Source: Acidobacteriota bacterium
Lineage (GTDB): Bacteria > Acidobacteriota > Terriglobia > Terriglobales > Acidobacteriaceae
Length of the DNA stretch: 12,622 nucleotides
Assembly (NCBI GenBank): GCA_021801945.1
Contig: JAKABE010000056.1
Span: forward strand, 1-12,622
Direction of reading: 5' to 3'
The notes beneath the pieces are model-generated. The model was not told the origin of the DNA and did not search any database. It was given only the letters and a program-made list of their open reading frames with translations. This document shows, piece by piece, positions 1 through 5,825 of this stretch. Positions within the stretch are counted from its first letter, which is position 1, and each line of letters opens with the position of its first letter. The position numbers and the translations under genes are program-made.

Positions 1-31
1 AAGTCGCAATCCGGAACGATGGGAGCAGAAA

Positions 32-409
32 ATGAAGGGTGAAATCGGGATGCGCCGGTTGCTCTGGGCGGCAATCCTCGCGCCGGTCCTCATTGCCGTC
101 TCGGGCTGCCGCTCCAACCTCGTCGATTCAACGATCATCAACCGGACGGGAAGCGCCGTTCAATTGATCGAGGTCGATTACCCGGATGCGAGCTTTGGGG
201 TCGACGTTCTGCCCGCCGACGGGGTTTACCACTACCGCTTTCAGATCACGGGCACAGGGCCGCTGAAGATGGACTTCACGGCCAACGGCAACCACGAAGT
301 TCATGCCACGGGCCCCAATCTTTCCGAGCACGAGCAGGGCCGCCTCGAGATTGTGCTGCTGCCCGAGGGCAAGGTCGAATTTCATCCTCAGTTGACTCCA
401 GCCCCCTGA
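32..409 (+). CDS. Small putative lipoprotein of unknown function (125 aa)
   Basis: The protein begins with a short charged stretch (two Arg at residues 8-9), then a hydrophobic run and a lipobox-like VSGC with the cysteine at residue 26, so it is probably exported and lipidated. The mature part is about 100 residues, with no membrane helix and alternating polar/hydrophobic residues that suggest a small beta-rich domain. I recognise no family. The start at 32 is preceded by GGGAG with 6 nt spacing; a second in-frame ATG at 50 would give a shorter but still valid lipoprotein signal and cannot be excluded. It ends about 60 bp before the next gene, which seems to have its own promoter. The lipobox is seen directly; the lipoprotein call is inference from it. 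Confidence 0.72.
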   Translation: MKGEIGMRRLLWAAILAPVLIAVSGCRSNLVDSTIINRTGSAVQLIEVDYPDASFGVDVLPADGVYHYRFQITGTGPLKMDFTANGNHEVHATGPNLSEHEQGRLEIVLLPEGKVEFHPQLTPAP

Positions 410-440
410 TCCGCACGAACTGCAAAGGATATTTCCCCGG

Positions 441-449
441 TGGTACAAT
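441..449 (+). promoter_or_regulatory. Candidate extended -10 promoter of the PEBP gene
   Basis: TGG followed by TACAAT (444-449) is a good extended -10 element (TGn plus five of six consensus bases). The upstream -35 region is poor, as is normal for extended -10 promoters. Transcription would start near 456, 14 nt before the ATG at 470. That would place the GTG at 440 upstream of the transcript and so favours 470 as the first usable start of the next gene. No experimental support. Confidence 0.35.
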
Positions 450-469
450 CAGGCCGCTGGAGCAATGCA

Positions 470-1078
470 ATGCACACGGTACGACTTGCCCCGCGAATGG
501 TCATCGGCATCTTACTGCTGATTTCACTGGATTATTCCTGCGCCGCCACTTCCGGCCAGTCTGGCGCCTCCATCCCGGCGATCCATGCCTATTTTGACGT
601 GAGGGGAGGTTCCGCGATGTCTTTTGAATTCAATTCACCAGCTTTTCGGAACGGGGACTCGATTCCCGGCAAATATACCTGCGATGGGGCCGATGTCTCC
701 CCCGCACTAAGATGGAGCGGCGTTCCTGTGGGAACCCATTCCCTGGCGCTTATTACAGAGGACCCCGATGCGCCCGGAGGGACTTGGACGCATTGGATCA
801 TCTGGAACATTCCTGCTCAGGCCACTTCCTTACCCGAGGGACTGCCGGCAACCGGAACTCTCGAGAATGGCGCACGCCAGGGCCGGAACGGCTTCGGGCG
901 TATTGGTTACGGCGGCCCATGCCCGCCTCCGGGCAGGCCCCATCACTATTTCTTCCATCTCTACGCTTTGGATACGACGCTGGCCCTAAAGCCAGACGCC
1001 AGCAAAGAGGATCTGGAGATCGCGATGAAGGGTCACGTCTTGTCCAGGGTGGAGTGGATGGGCAAATACGGACGGTAG
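470..1078 (+). CDS. YbhB/YbcL-type PEBP (Raf kinase inhibitor-like) protein
   Basis: A phosphatidylethanolamine-binding-protein fold of the bacterial YbhB/YbcL group; molecular role in bacteria is poorly defined. Family marks are visible in order: a CDGADVSP block (71-78), DPDAPGGTWTHW (98-109), GYGGPCPPPG (146-155) and HHYFFHLYAL (158-167), which line the conserved anion-binding pocket. The domain is complete and ends normally. From the ATG at 470 the first 25 or so residues look like a signal peptide (RLAPR, then MVIGILLLISL), predicting a periplasmic protein like E. coli YbcL. A GGAG lies 7 nt before this ATG. The conserved domain, however, begins exactly at an in-frame ATG at 617 (residue 50) that has a stronger ribosome site, giving a 153-aa cytoplasmic form like YbhB. 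An in-frame GTG at 440 is less likely. Family call is firm; start and location are not. Confidence 0.9.
   Translation: MHTVRLAPRMVIGILLLISLDYSCAATSGQSGASIPAIHAYFDVRGGSAMSFEFNSPAFRNGDSIPGKYTCDGADVSPALRWSGVPVGTHSLALITEDPDAPGGTWTHWIIWNIPAQATSLPEGLPATGTLENGARQGRNGFGRIGYGGPCPPPGRPHHYFFHLYALDTTLALKPDASKEDLEIAMKGHVLSRVEWMGKYGR
604..610 (+). promoter_or_regulatory. Strong internal ribosome-binding site in the PEBP gene
   Basis: GGGAGGT ends 6 nt before the in-frame ATG at 617, and it is the best Shine-Dalgarno match in this gene. Translation from 617 begins exactly where the PEBP domain begins, so it would yield a leaderless cytoplasmic product. It may be the true start, or an alternative start used besides 470. 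Confidence 0.45.
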
Positions 1079-1198
1079 TGCACGGCTTCCCCGCGCCATT
1101 CTGACGCTGATGGCGGATGGCGCACAGCCCCACAAAGGCGCGCATGGCGGCAATCGATGATTGACTGACGACCAGTGCGCGAAAAAGCGCTTGCGTTC

Positions 1199-1465
1199 CT
1201 AAATTGCCGGCCGCACCGGCTTTTTCTCGTGCGGGTCGGCCCCGCCAGCGGTCTGGAGATCTGACTGGCGATCCATCCACTCATCCAGCCGTGAGCGCTT
1301 GAAGCGCCAACGATTCCCCAACTTAAAGGCGGGAACAAAGCCGTCCGAGGCATATTTGTAGAGGGTGTCGGGAGAGATGCCGAGGTAATCGGAGGCTTGA
1401 CGGATATCCATCACCTCGCGGACCTCGGGGACAAGCAAATTGGAGCGAAGGGCAGCATTGCGCAT
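1199..1465 (-). CDS. Excisionase-type helix-turn-helix DNA-binding protein (88 aa)
   Basis: A small MerR-like winged helix protein of the HTH_17/excisionase class. Residues 19-64 carry the whole domain: MDIRQASDYLGIS (first helices), TLYKYASDGFVPAFKLGNRW (recognition helix and wing) and RFKRSRLDEWM (closing helix). The last 20 residues are polar and probably disordered. The start at 1465 is chosen because GGGAGG stands 5 nt before the ATG; an upstream in-frame ATG at 1552 overlaps the likely promoter and is rejected. The gene converges on the PEBP gene, 120 bp away. Such domains act as recombination directionality factors or as small transcription regulators. No integrase, recombinase or toxin partner is next to it, so a regulatory role or an orphan left by a mobile element are both possible. 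Domain identity is clear; target and role are unknown. Confidence 0.85.
   Translation of the reverse strand: MRNAALRSNLLVPEVREVMDIRQASDYLGISPDTLYKYASDGFVPAFKLGNRWRFKRSRLDEWMDRQSDLQTAGGADPHEKKPVRPAI
1206..1225 (+). terminator. Possible weak terminator for the PEBP gene
   Basis: GCCGG (1206-1210), loop CCGCA, CCGGC (1216-1220), followed by TTTTT. The stem is only 5 bp, it lies 128 nt past the PEBP stop and inside the 3' end of the convergent helix-turn-helix gene. The shape fits an intrinsic terminator, but the stem is weak. Confidence 0.3.
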
Positions 1466-1503
1466 AATTGCCTCCCGACCGATGCGATGCCTGAGGGCAA
1501 ATT

Positions 1504-1519
1504 CCGGCAAACTTGCCGG
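1504..1519. promoter_or_regulatory. Inverted repeat in the leader of the helix-turn-helix gene
   Basis: CCGGCAA (1504-1510) and TTGCCGG (1513-1519) form a perfect 7-bp inverted repeat with a 2-bp centre. On the minus strand it lies 9 bp past the candidate -10 box, at the expected transcription start, and 39 bp before the ATG at 1465. It could be an operator, perhaps for the helix-turn-helix protein itself, or form a small leader hairpin. Confidence 0.35.
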
Positions 1520-1527
1520 TAGTCTTG

Positions 1528-1557
1528 TATATAACTCGGATTTGGCCGTCAATTCAA
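1528..1557 (-). promoter_or_regulatory. Candidate sigma-70-type promoter of the helix-turn-helix gene
   Basis: On the minus strand TTGAAT (1557-1552) and TATATA (1533-1528) are separated by 18 bp, a good match to -35/-10 boxes. The predicted start near 1521 gives a leader of about 55 nt to the ATG at 1465. It is followed at once by an inverted repeat. Sequence match only. Confidence 0.42.
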
Positions 1558-1832
1558 GGGCTTTCAGGAAGTTACTGGAAATTCATGGGTCTTTTATCTT
1601 CTCTTTGCCTATAGTTGGGTGGCAAAGCTCCGGTAGAAACCCTTCCCCTTGTGCTCCGCTCCAGGTGAAGCCCAAGCCATAGGGCTATTGAGGCAGATGA
1701 TGCGGTAACCCAGGTTTCGGCCGCCAGCTCGCGTCCACAGCTCAGTGCACAACAGCCTTCGGACACCTGGAATGGATGGAGCACTGGATAGTCGACGGTA
1801 GCTTTTCAGGAGCGATTGGCCGATTTGGCGCG
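1558..1832. other. Stretch with no convincing gene
   Basis: Together with the leader region to the left, this makes about 370 bp without a gene. Minus-strand reading frames of 70-80 codons overlap here, but none has a good ribosome site or a recognisable domain. One (1609-1851, minus) contains RNLGYRII near its end, which faintly recalls the closing motif of formylglycine-generating-enzyme-like domains. That is too short to support a pseudogene call. No hairpin terminator is evident. Confidence 0.4.
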
Positions 1833-2147
1833 TCACAAGGCCTTGCGCCACCAGACCGTCTTCTCATCGCTGAGAAACTTGGTCTTCGCGCCTCTGGAAA
1901 GGAAAAAATCCAGCACCTCGTCCTTATGAAACGCAGAGCACGGTGGCCAACTGGAATCCTTGTCCAAATGAGTCTCGGTCTGATGATTATTGAGCAGGGT
2001 AATATCTGTTGGCGAACACTCGACTACACGCTGAGACATGAGTGAAAAAGCCGCACCAGGAAGCGGTGGCGGGGGCACTTGGTTGGCGATCTTTGTTAGC
2101 AGCAAGATGAAAACAAAGACAGCCGTGAAGATGGCGATTCTCTTCAT
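1833..2147 (-). CDS. Hypothetical small membrane-anchored or secreted protein (104 aa)
   Basis: I do not recognise this protein. It starts with MKRIAIFTAVFVFILLLTKI, a classical signal peptide or N-terminal anchor (hydrophobic residues 4-19), followed by a proline run (PPPPLP, 24-29) and a polar domain with two cysteines (about residues 43 and 64) that could pair outside the cytoplasm. The C-terminus is basic and aromatic (VWWRKAL). The start at 2147 is chosen because the signal begins there; the reading frame is open up to 2294, but the extra residues are arginine-rich and look like translated leader. The ribosome site is weak (GGA 11 nt upstream). It follows the decayed M48 copy on the same strand and has a possible promoter at about 2250. 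It could be a real orphan gene or a remnant. Confidence 0.5.
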   Translation of the reverse strand: MKRIAIFTAVFVFILLLTKIANQVPPPPLPGAAFSLMSQRVVECSPTDITLLNNHQTETHLDKDSSWPPCSAFHKDEVLDFFLSRGAKTKFLSDEKTVWWRKAL

Positions 2148-2250
2148 ACGACAAAGCGTCCGGGGAAACGCCCAATACCTCCACCGCCGCGCGCAACGCC
2201 CCTCTGCATGCGCAGATCGAGCCGGCAGATCAACCGTGCCGCTAAGTGGG

Positions 2251-2256
2251 ATTATA
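2251..2256 (-). promoter_or_regulatory. Possible -10 box before the small membrane protein
   Basis: A perfect TATAAT on the minus strand (2256-2251), with no good -35 box at 16-18 bp. It sits inside a short inverted repeat, CCGCTA (2239-2244) and TAGCGG (2255-2260). The start would be near 2244, giving a leader of roughly 100 nt to the ATG at 2147. The same bases include the stop codon of the decayed M48 copy (2252-2254). Confidence 0.3.
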
Positions 2257-2478
2257 GCGGAACTGTGACGCTTGGTTTTTGGGGCACGTAACAAGGAGCC
2301 GAGGCCGGAGCAGGTTCATCTCCCTTTACCGGCGTTGTGCGGGAGCCGGCTGCTTCACGGTGGGCATGCCTGGAGAGGACTGGGCTGGCGGTGTCTTCGG
2401 CGCGCTCACCCCGGTCACCATGATGAGGGCCAAACTTGCGAGCGCCTTCCCTGTCCAGACTGTGAATGCTTTCCCCAG
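2252..2478 (-). pseudogene. Decayed 5' fragment of a third M48 metallopeptidase paralogue
   Basis: This is the leader end of a gene like the two intact peptidases upstream on the same strand. From 2478 the frame reads LGKAFTVWTGKALASLALIM..., a signal-peptide-like start, and reaches VKQPAP, matching KQPAP of the 432-aa paralogue. There the frame breaks: one base is missing near 2340-2341 (the intact copy reads GTGCCTGGAGC on the plus strand, this one GTGCGGGAGC). Restoring it gives PAPGTTPVKGDEPAP and then SAPCYVPQK, matching GTTPVGGDIPAP and NAPCYVPK of the intact copy. Similarity ends there, about 7 codons before a TAA at 2252. The codon aligned with the intact ATG is CTG, although GGGAGG is still present 7 nt upstream. 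No peptidase domain remains. It cannot make an active enzyme; the single-base gap alone could be a read error, but the lost start and the truncation cannot. Confidence 0.78.
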
Positions 2479-2737
2479 TGCCTAACCTCCCGCGCACGAG
2501 CATTCTGTCCGACTTGCACGTCACTCTCTAGCGATTGGACTGGTGTAGGGGCCGATGGGGGAGCAGGTGCAGACAGCGTGGCCTTCCCACGAGCGCTGGA
2601 AGCAGGCCGCCACCGCCGGCAAGGCGTGATCGAGAGGCGATCCTGCGTGAGATCGCACTTCGGGCGTTCCCTGCCTTGCGACCTAGCAGTTGGGGCGCGA
2701 GCCCCCTGGACTCCACGCGGAGCAAGAACAAGACACG
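2479..2737. other. Leader of the decayed M48 copy plus unassigned sequence
   Basis: Similarity to the intact 432-aa paralogue continues upstream of the lost start codon: both share GGAGG, GTCGGAC (2507-2513 here, 4065-4071 there) and GAGAGTG (2522-2528 here, 4079-4085 there) on the minus strand in the same order. From about 2530 to 2737 I see no gene. A small hairpin, GGGGC-GCGA-GCCCC (2692-2705), lies 33 nt past the stop of the 432-aa gene but has no T-run on either strand. Confidence 0.5.
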
Positions 2738-4036
2738 CTAGTTTTGGATGCTGCCGTCGTTGCGCCGGTGCAGCGTGGGCTGGTTGGTGGAGTTGGTGTT
2801 CACCTTGCGCAGCGATGGCTTTTTCCCACCGTGGGATTGAAGCAAGCGGTGGCGGTTCTCGATGCGCGCCAAACGCGCCTTGACATTCTCGAACTCCGAA
2901 GTATTCACCAAGTACTCGTTGCGCGGGGGCAGGATCTCAGCGATCTCTTCCTGTGTATGCAAGATGCGGTCGGGCGTCTCCGGATGATCGTCGAAGACCT
3001 TGGCGATGATGCCGGGCTTGCGTTTTTCCAGGGCTTCGACTTTTTCAAAGAAATCGATGTATTCCTGGGGATCGTAGCCCGCCTTATACATGTATTGGAC
3101 GCCGAGGTAATCGGCTTGGGCTTCGAACTGCCGAGAAAACTCAAGCATTGAAATAGGGATGGCCAGTTGCGCGGCCTCGTAGATGCCGTAGCCAGTCCAA
3201 CTGTATCCGGTAAACATGATCAACGGAAGCATGCCGATCTGGGCGTAGTTGGCGCGGGTCATCTCGCGCACCGCGTGGTGGGCACAGACATGGGCCGTCT
3301 CATGGGCCATGACGCCAGCCAGTTCGGCCTCGTTGTCGGCGGCAAGAATCAGGCCCGAGTTGACGTAAAAGAAGCCGCCTGGCAGTGCGAAGGCGTTGAT
3401 CTCATCTGTATCGATCACTTTGATCGTGAACGGGACTTTGCAATCAGAGTTCTTGACGATGTTCTGACCGACGCGGTTGATATATTCATCGACGACCGGG
3501 TCGGTGATGAAATGGGTGGTCTTATCGATTTGAGCGGCGTAGGACTCTCCCATTTTGATCTCGCTATTTTCCGAGTACCAGTTGCCCAGACCGCGGCCAC
3601 CGATTTTACGGGTGCCGATTGCGTTCACATCTTCAATGCTGCCGGGCCTGATTTTGATCATGTGGCTGCCGACGCCGACCACCCGGTAGGGATTGAACCC
3701 GTTGCTGCCTTTTCTGCCGGCGCAGGTCAAGGAGACCAGCCCCGGCTCCGCATCGTTAATGTCGTCGGTGTTGGAGGAGTTCTTGTGATTCTTCTTGTGC
3801 TTCTTGTTTTTTGGAACGTAGCACGGAGCATTCTTCGCTGACGTGGGCGCCGGGATGTCTCCCCCCACCGGGGTCGTGCCTGGAGCCGGCTGCTTCGTGG
3901 TGGCTGAACCGGAAGAGGAAGGGGATGAAGAGGAGGAGCTTGACGTGGTCGTCCGAGCCCACAACCCGGTTGCCAACACCAGCGCCAAACCTGCCGCGAG
4001 CGCCACTCCTGTCGAAGCCCTGCCTGCTGCCCTCAT
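2738..4036 (-). CDS. Exported M48 family zinc metallopeptidase, paralogue 1 (432 aa)
   Basis: A secreted M48 endopeptidase, related in its catalytic core to BepA/YfgC and Loip but without TPR repeats; the family degrades misfolded envelope proteins, and the substrate here is unknown. Residues 1-27 form a signal peptide (hydrophobic 10-25). A low-complexity Ser tract (about 31-43), a PAPGTTPVGGD linker (50-60) and a Lys/His-rich stretch (76-86) follow. The catalytic domain has INAFALPGGFFYVNSGL (213-229), the zinc motif HETAH (245-249) and third ligand Glu305 in FEAQADYLG. Cysteines 72, 105, 199 and 251 have counterparts in paralogue 2. The C-terminal tail ends PTLHRRNDGSIQN. The start at 4036 has GGAGG 7 nt upstream and begins the signal peptide; the frame is open further upstream but that part is not conserved. 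It lies about 380 bp downstream of paralogue 2 on the same strand, from which it arose by duplication or a shared ancestor. Confidence 0.93.
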   Translation of the reverse strand: MRAAGRASTGVALAAGLALVLATGLWARTTTSSSSSSSPSSSGSATTKQPAPGTTPVGGDIPAPTSAKNAPCYVPKNKKHKKNHKNSSNTDDINDAEPGLVSLTCAGRKGSNGFNPYRVVGVGSHMIKIRPGSIEDVNAIGTRKIGGRGLGNWYSENSEIKMGESYAAQIDKTTHFITDPVVDEYINRVGQNIVKNSDCKVPFTIKVIDTDEINAFALPGGFFYVNSGLILAADNEAELAGVMAHETAHVCAHHAVREMTRANYAQIGMLPLIMFTGYSWTGYGIYEAAQLAIPISMLEFSRQFEAQADYLGVQYMYKAGYDPQEYIDFFEKVEALEKRKPGIIAKVFDDHPETPDRILHTQEEIAEILPPRNEYLVNTSEFENVKARLARIENRHRLLQSHGGKKPSLRKVNTNSTNQPTLHRRNDGSIQN

Positions 4037-4418
4037 GGCCCGACCTCCAATCCACAAGGATTCCGTCCGACGTATACACACTCTCAGGTTGTTTGGATGC
4101 CGAAAACCGTCAATTGGGTGGCAAGGGATGGTCACCCCCGCGTGGGTCACTAGTCTCATTCCTTTAAGAACGGCGGGACGGATCTGCCTGTGCCGAGATG
4201 CACAACGCGGCGAATGCCTCACAGAAGAGGCGCCTCTCGGGACACCTGCCGCTGAAGCACTTGAGGGAGAAAAGGGGGAATTTGAAGTCGCCACCCTACC
4301 TCAGAGGAGAGCAGCCGCGTCACAAAGGCGAGAGACTGGATACCCGCTTTGAAGACATAGGCTTGCGCGAGCTTGGCCTGCAAGCCTATGAACTTAAAGG
4401 CTGACGCAATGAACCGGG
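4037..4418. other. Intergenic region between the two M48 genes
   Basis: 382 bp without a convincing gene. The end nearest paralogue 2 holds a long hairpin (4346-4401). The end nearest paralogue 1 is its leader: GGAGG before the ATG and the GTCGGAC/GAGAGTG blocks shared with the decayed copy. A minus-strand TTGACG (4113-4108) could be a -35 box, but I see no matching -10 box 16-18 bp on. The gap and hairpin suggest that the two genes have separate promoters. Confidence 0.5.
4346..4401. repeat. Long imperfect hairpin behind M48 paralogue 2
   Basis: CATAGGCTTGC (4356-4366) and GCAAGCCTATG (4380-4390) form a perfect 11-bp stem around a 13-nt loop. After a small internal loop (one base against two) pairing resumes outward: GAA and its neighbours at 4346-4354 pair with 4393-4401, with one mismatch and one G-T pair. 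The total is about 19 pairs. It begins 18 nt past the stop of the 429-aa peptidase gene (minus strand). There is no T-run on either side, so it is not a classical intrinsic terminator; it may protect the mRNA 3' end, aid Rho-independent pausing, or be a dispersed palindromic repeat. Confidence 0.6.
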
Positions 4419-5708
4419 TTAGTTCTGATTTTGATCGTCGCGCCGGTGGAGCGTGGGCCGGTCGGACGGGCTGGAGTCGCCGGGTTGAGCACTTGGGTTA
4501 CCGGAGCTGGGAGCGGCGCGGCGCAGGGACGGTTTAGGCCCAGCCTTGGCCTGCAACAATCTGCGCCTGTTTTCGATGCGGGCCAGGCGCGCCTTCACGT
4601 CGGTGAACTCCGAGGTCGTTACCAGGTACTGGTCCTTAGCCGGCAGGATGCGGGCAATTTCATACTGGGAGTGCAGTATCCGGTCGGGCGTCTGTGGGTG
4701 GTCGGAAAAAGCCTTGGCCACTACACCCGGCTTGCGCTTCTGCAAGGCTTGAATCTTCTCAAAGAAATCAATATAAGCCTGGGGATCATAACCGGCCTTG
4801 TACATGTATTGAATGCCCAAATAGTCAGCTTGAGCCTCGAAGTCGCGGGAGAACTGCAAGAATGCGATGGGAATGGCGAGTTGGCTGGCCTCGTAGATCC
4901 CGTAGCCGGTCCATGAGTACCCGGTCATGAAGATCAATGGGATCATGCCAAGCTGCGCGTAGTTGGCGCGGGTCATCTGGCGGGCTGCGTGATGGGCACA
5001 AACGTGCGCGATTTCATGAGCCATCACTCCAGCCAGCTCCGCTTCCTCGTCGGCGGCCAGGATCAAGCCGGAGTTGACATAGAAGAACCCGCCCGGCAGC
5101 GCAAAGGCATTAATCGAGTCTGTGTCGATGACCTTGATGGTAAATGGGACCCTGCAGTCGGAGTTCTTGACCAGGTTCTGGCCAACACGGTTTACGTACT
5201 CACTCACGACCGGATCGGTGATGAAACTTGCGCTCTTATCCACCTGATCGGCGTACATCTTACCCATCTTCATCTCGCTGTCGGTCGAGTACCAATTTCC
5301 TAAACCACGTCCGCCAATGTTCCGGTTGCCGACCGCATCCACATCCTCGATGCTGCCGCGCTTGACCTTGATCATCTGACTGCCTACACCCACCACCTTG
5401 TCAGGATCAAAGTTTTTTCTATTCGCATCGCAGGTTCCGGAACCGGTACCCGGCTCCACTTCGCCCAAATCGGTGTCTCCCTTCTTGTGGCGCTTCTCGT
5501 CTTTATTGGCGACCACGCAGGGATCGTTCTTCTGCGCAGGAGCGGCCATGTCGCCCCCAACCGGGGTTGTGCCCGGCGCTGGTTGAGCGGTAGGAGTACT
5601 GGATGGCGCTTTCGCGGCGGGGGTGGACTGAGGCGCAGCTCCGACAGCGATCGCGAGCGCCAAACCTGCCAGGGACAAAAACTTTATGCCCTCATACATC
5701 GCCTTCAT
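4419..5708 (-). CDS. Exported M48 family zinc metallopeptidase, paralogue 2 (429 aa)
   Basis: Same architecture as the neighbour at 2738-4036: signal peptide (hydrophobic residues 8-24, likely cleavage after the Ala at 24 or 25), linker with PAPGTTPVGGD (43-53), then the M48 domain with INAFALPGGFFYVNSGL (199-215), zinc motif HEIAH (231-235) and Glu291 in FEAQADYLG. The two proteins align without gaps over about 290 residues, and by eye about four residues in five are identical. Cysteines 64, 93, 185 and 237 correspond. The tail is longer and richer in Ser/Pro and ends PTLHRRDDQNQN. The start at 5708 is firm: AGGAGG stands 7 nt upstream; a GTG at 5753 would add an Arg/Gly-rich stretch before the signal. 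It is divergent from the phosphatase gene across 117 bp, so the two share an upstream region, but I could not assign promoters there. Confidence 0.94.
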   Translation of the reverse strand: MKAMYEGIKFLSLAGLALAIAVGAAPQSTPAAKAPSSTPTAQPAPGTTPVGGDMAAPAQKNDPCVVANKDEKRHKKGDTDLGEVEPGTGSGTCDANRKNFDPDKVVGVGSQMIKVKRGSIEDVDAVGNRNIGGRGLGNWYSTDSEMKMGKMYADQVDKSASFITDPVVSEYVNRVGQNLVKNSDCRVPFTIKVIDTDSINAFALPGGFFYVNSGLILAADEEAELAGVMAHEIAHVCAHHAARQMTRANYAQLGMIPLIFMTGYSWTGYGIYEASQLAIPIAFLQFSRDFEAQADYLGIQYMYKAGYDPQAYIDFFEKIQALQKRKPGVVAKAFSDHPQTPDRILHSQYEIARILPAKDQYLVTTSEFTDVKARLARIENRRRLLQAKAGPKPSLRRAAPSSGNPSAQPGDSSPSDRPTLHRRDDQNQN

Positions 5709-5825
5709 TGCTCCACCTCCTAAGCGCCCTCGTAGCCGCCCGGCTGCTCGCACTCCACCTCAGGGATTCCTGATTTCTTAGACGCTAGTATCCACCCGAT
5801 CGACCCAGGAAAGGGAGGATATTTC

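Noticed and set aside
1609..1851. Minus-strand frame with RNLGYRII near its end, like the tail of a formylglycine-generating-enzyme-type domain.
   Set aside because: Only a few residues fit, the usual GGSW motif and upstream domain are absent, and the frame has no ribosome site. Too little to call a pseudogene.
2692..2705. GGGGC-GCGA-GCCCC hairpin as terminator of M48 paralogue 1.
   Set aside because: Only five pairs and no T-run on either strand; noted but not called.
2272..2883. Long plus-strand open frame (203 codons) across the decayed M48 copy and the end of the intact gene.
   Set aside because: Its sequence is Arg/Cys/Ala-rich with no domain, and it is antisense to recognisable M48-derived sequence on the minus strand.
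3167..3841. Plus-strand open frame of 224 codons inside M48 paralogue 1.
   Set aside because: Antisense to a well-conserved coding region; His/Asp/Val-rich composition typical of the complement of such genes.
4130..4151. Repeated GTCAC/GGGTCAC bases upstream of M48 paralogue 1.
   Set aside because: A short direct repeat in GC-rich sequence, neither a good dyad nor shared with the decayed copy.
4037..4294. Upstream extension of the 432-aa M48 gene to an ATG at 4294.
   Set aside because: The extension has no signal peptide, is not shared with the paralogue, and the ATG at 4036 has GGAGG at correct spacing and begins the signal peptide.
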